Shown one piece after another: positions 63,959-64,000 of a DNA stretch of 64,000 nucleotides. Source of the stretch: Brytella acorum (GTDB taxonomy: Bacteria > Pseudomonadota > Alphaproteobacteria > Acetobacterales > Acetobacteraceae). A program made the translations under genes and the position numbers. Positions within the stretch are counted from its first letter, which is position 1, and every line of letters begins with the position of its first letter. Under the pieces are notes generated by a model. The model made no database searches and was not told the origin of the DNA. It saw only the letters and a program-made list of their open reading frames with translations. The stretch lies in the NCBI RefSeq assembly GCF_029309905.1, contig NZ_JARBJP010000002.1:496001-560000 (forward strand), written 5' to 3'.

Positions 63959-64000
63959 ATGGCTGCTGGAAAGCGGGGCGGGGCGATTCTCGCGAGTGCT
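63959..64000 (+). CDS. Start of a further gene, cut by the window end
   Basis: ATG 63959 follows GAGGAGACGAGG, a good Shine-Dalgarno stretch, and codes for MAAGKRGGAILASA before the window ends. 14 codons are not enough to name the product. The basic start followed by a hydrophobic run could be a signal or membrane segment, but that is a guess. Confidence 0.4.
   Translation, partial: MAAGKRGGAILASA

Overview
The window looks like an ordinary, gene-dense chromosomal segment of an alphaproteobacterium, most likely an acetic acid bacterium (Acetobacteraceae). Supporting points are the high-GC coding style with heavy use of GTG/TTG starts and 1-8 bp gene overlaps, and alphaproteobacterial neighbourhoods (dnaJ-like/bolA beside cobS-cobT; aroE-coaE-dnaQ; prfA/prmC/DUF4167; lysA-TIGR02302 and argH-small lipoprotein-TlpA). 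There is also an alpha-amino-acid ester hydrolase whose catalytic spacing matches the Acetobacter turbidans enzyme, and a GntP gluconate-type permease. I see no prophage, insertion sequence, CRISPR array or secretion island. The genus is inferred, not proven.

Layout. 1-8.4 kb: 3' part of valS, convergent ilvD, a secreted amino-acid ester hydrolase with msrA, an RutR-type TetR regulator, a lipoprotein acid phosphatase, then a decayed block (7858-8375) holding remnants of an FAD oxidoreductase, uraD and uraH. 8.4-13.9 kb: TIGR02302 and lysA (minus), cdd and a trypsin-like protease (plus), and two identical tRNA-Arg(ACG) genes. 14-21.5 kb: lipoprotein, guaA with an ArsC-like gene, CHRD protein, HNH endonuclease, gluQRS, and argH with a small lipoprotein, facing two tandem TlpA-like thioredoxins. 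21.5-29.5 kb: one long plus-strand run: N-formylglutamate amidohydrolase, aroE, coaE, dnaQ, two glycosyltransferases, an asparagine-synthase-type amidotransferase and dihydroorotase. 29.5-39.6 kb: small exported proteins, yfgM-like/bamB/der/isochorismatase, gntP, dienelactone hydrolase/MFS exporter/M20 peptidase. 39.6-45 kb: cobT, cobS, a J-domain protein, bolA, a LolA-like lipoprotein and lipB. 45-50 kb: tRNA-Leu(GAG), galU, then DUF3553/comF/grxC/DUF1178/DUF2147 and a lactonase. 50-60 kb: ubiG divergent from lysC, nitronate-monooxygenase-like, rodZ-like, ispG, hisS, prfA; then an antisense small exported protein, prmC and DUF4167. 60-64 kb: a family-2 glycosyltransferase, tRNA-Met, an amino-acid permease, uppP and the first codons of another gene.

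Genes that work together: yfgM-like/bamB and the LolA-like lipoprotein serve envelope biogenesis; uppP, galU, ispG, lysA, lysC and rodZ serve wall, polysaccharide and isoprenoid supply; hisS, prfA, prmC, valS, gluQRS and the tRNAs serve translation. The most unusual part is the decayed urate-to-allantoin block beside an intact RutR-like regulator. Other points worth checking are the BamB and LolA-like lipobox features, the split of the usual argH-lysA cluster, and very tight divergent or convergent gene junctions. I did not find a convincing new defence or mobile system.
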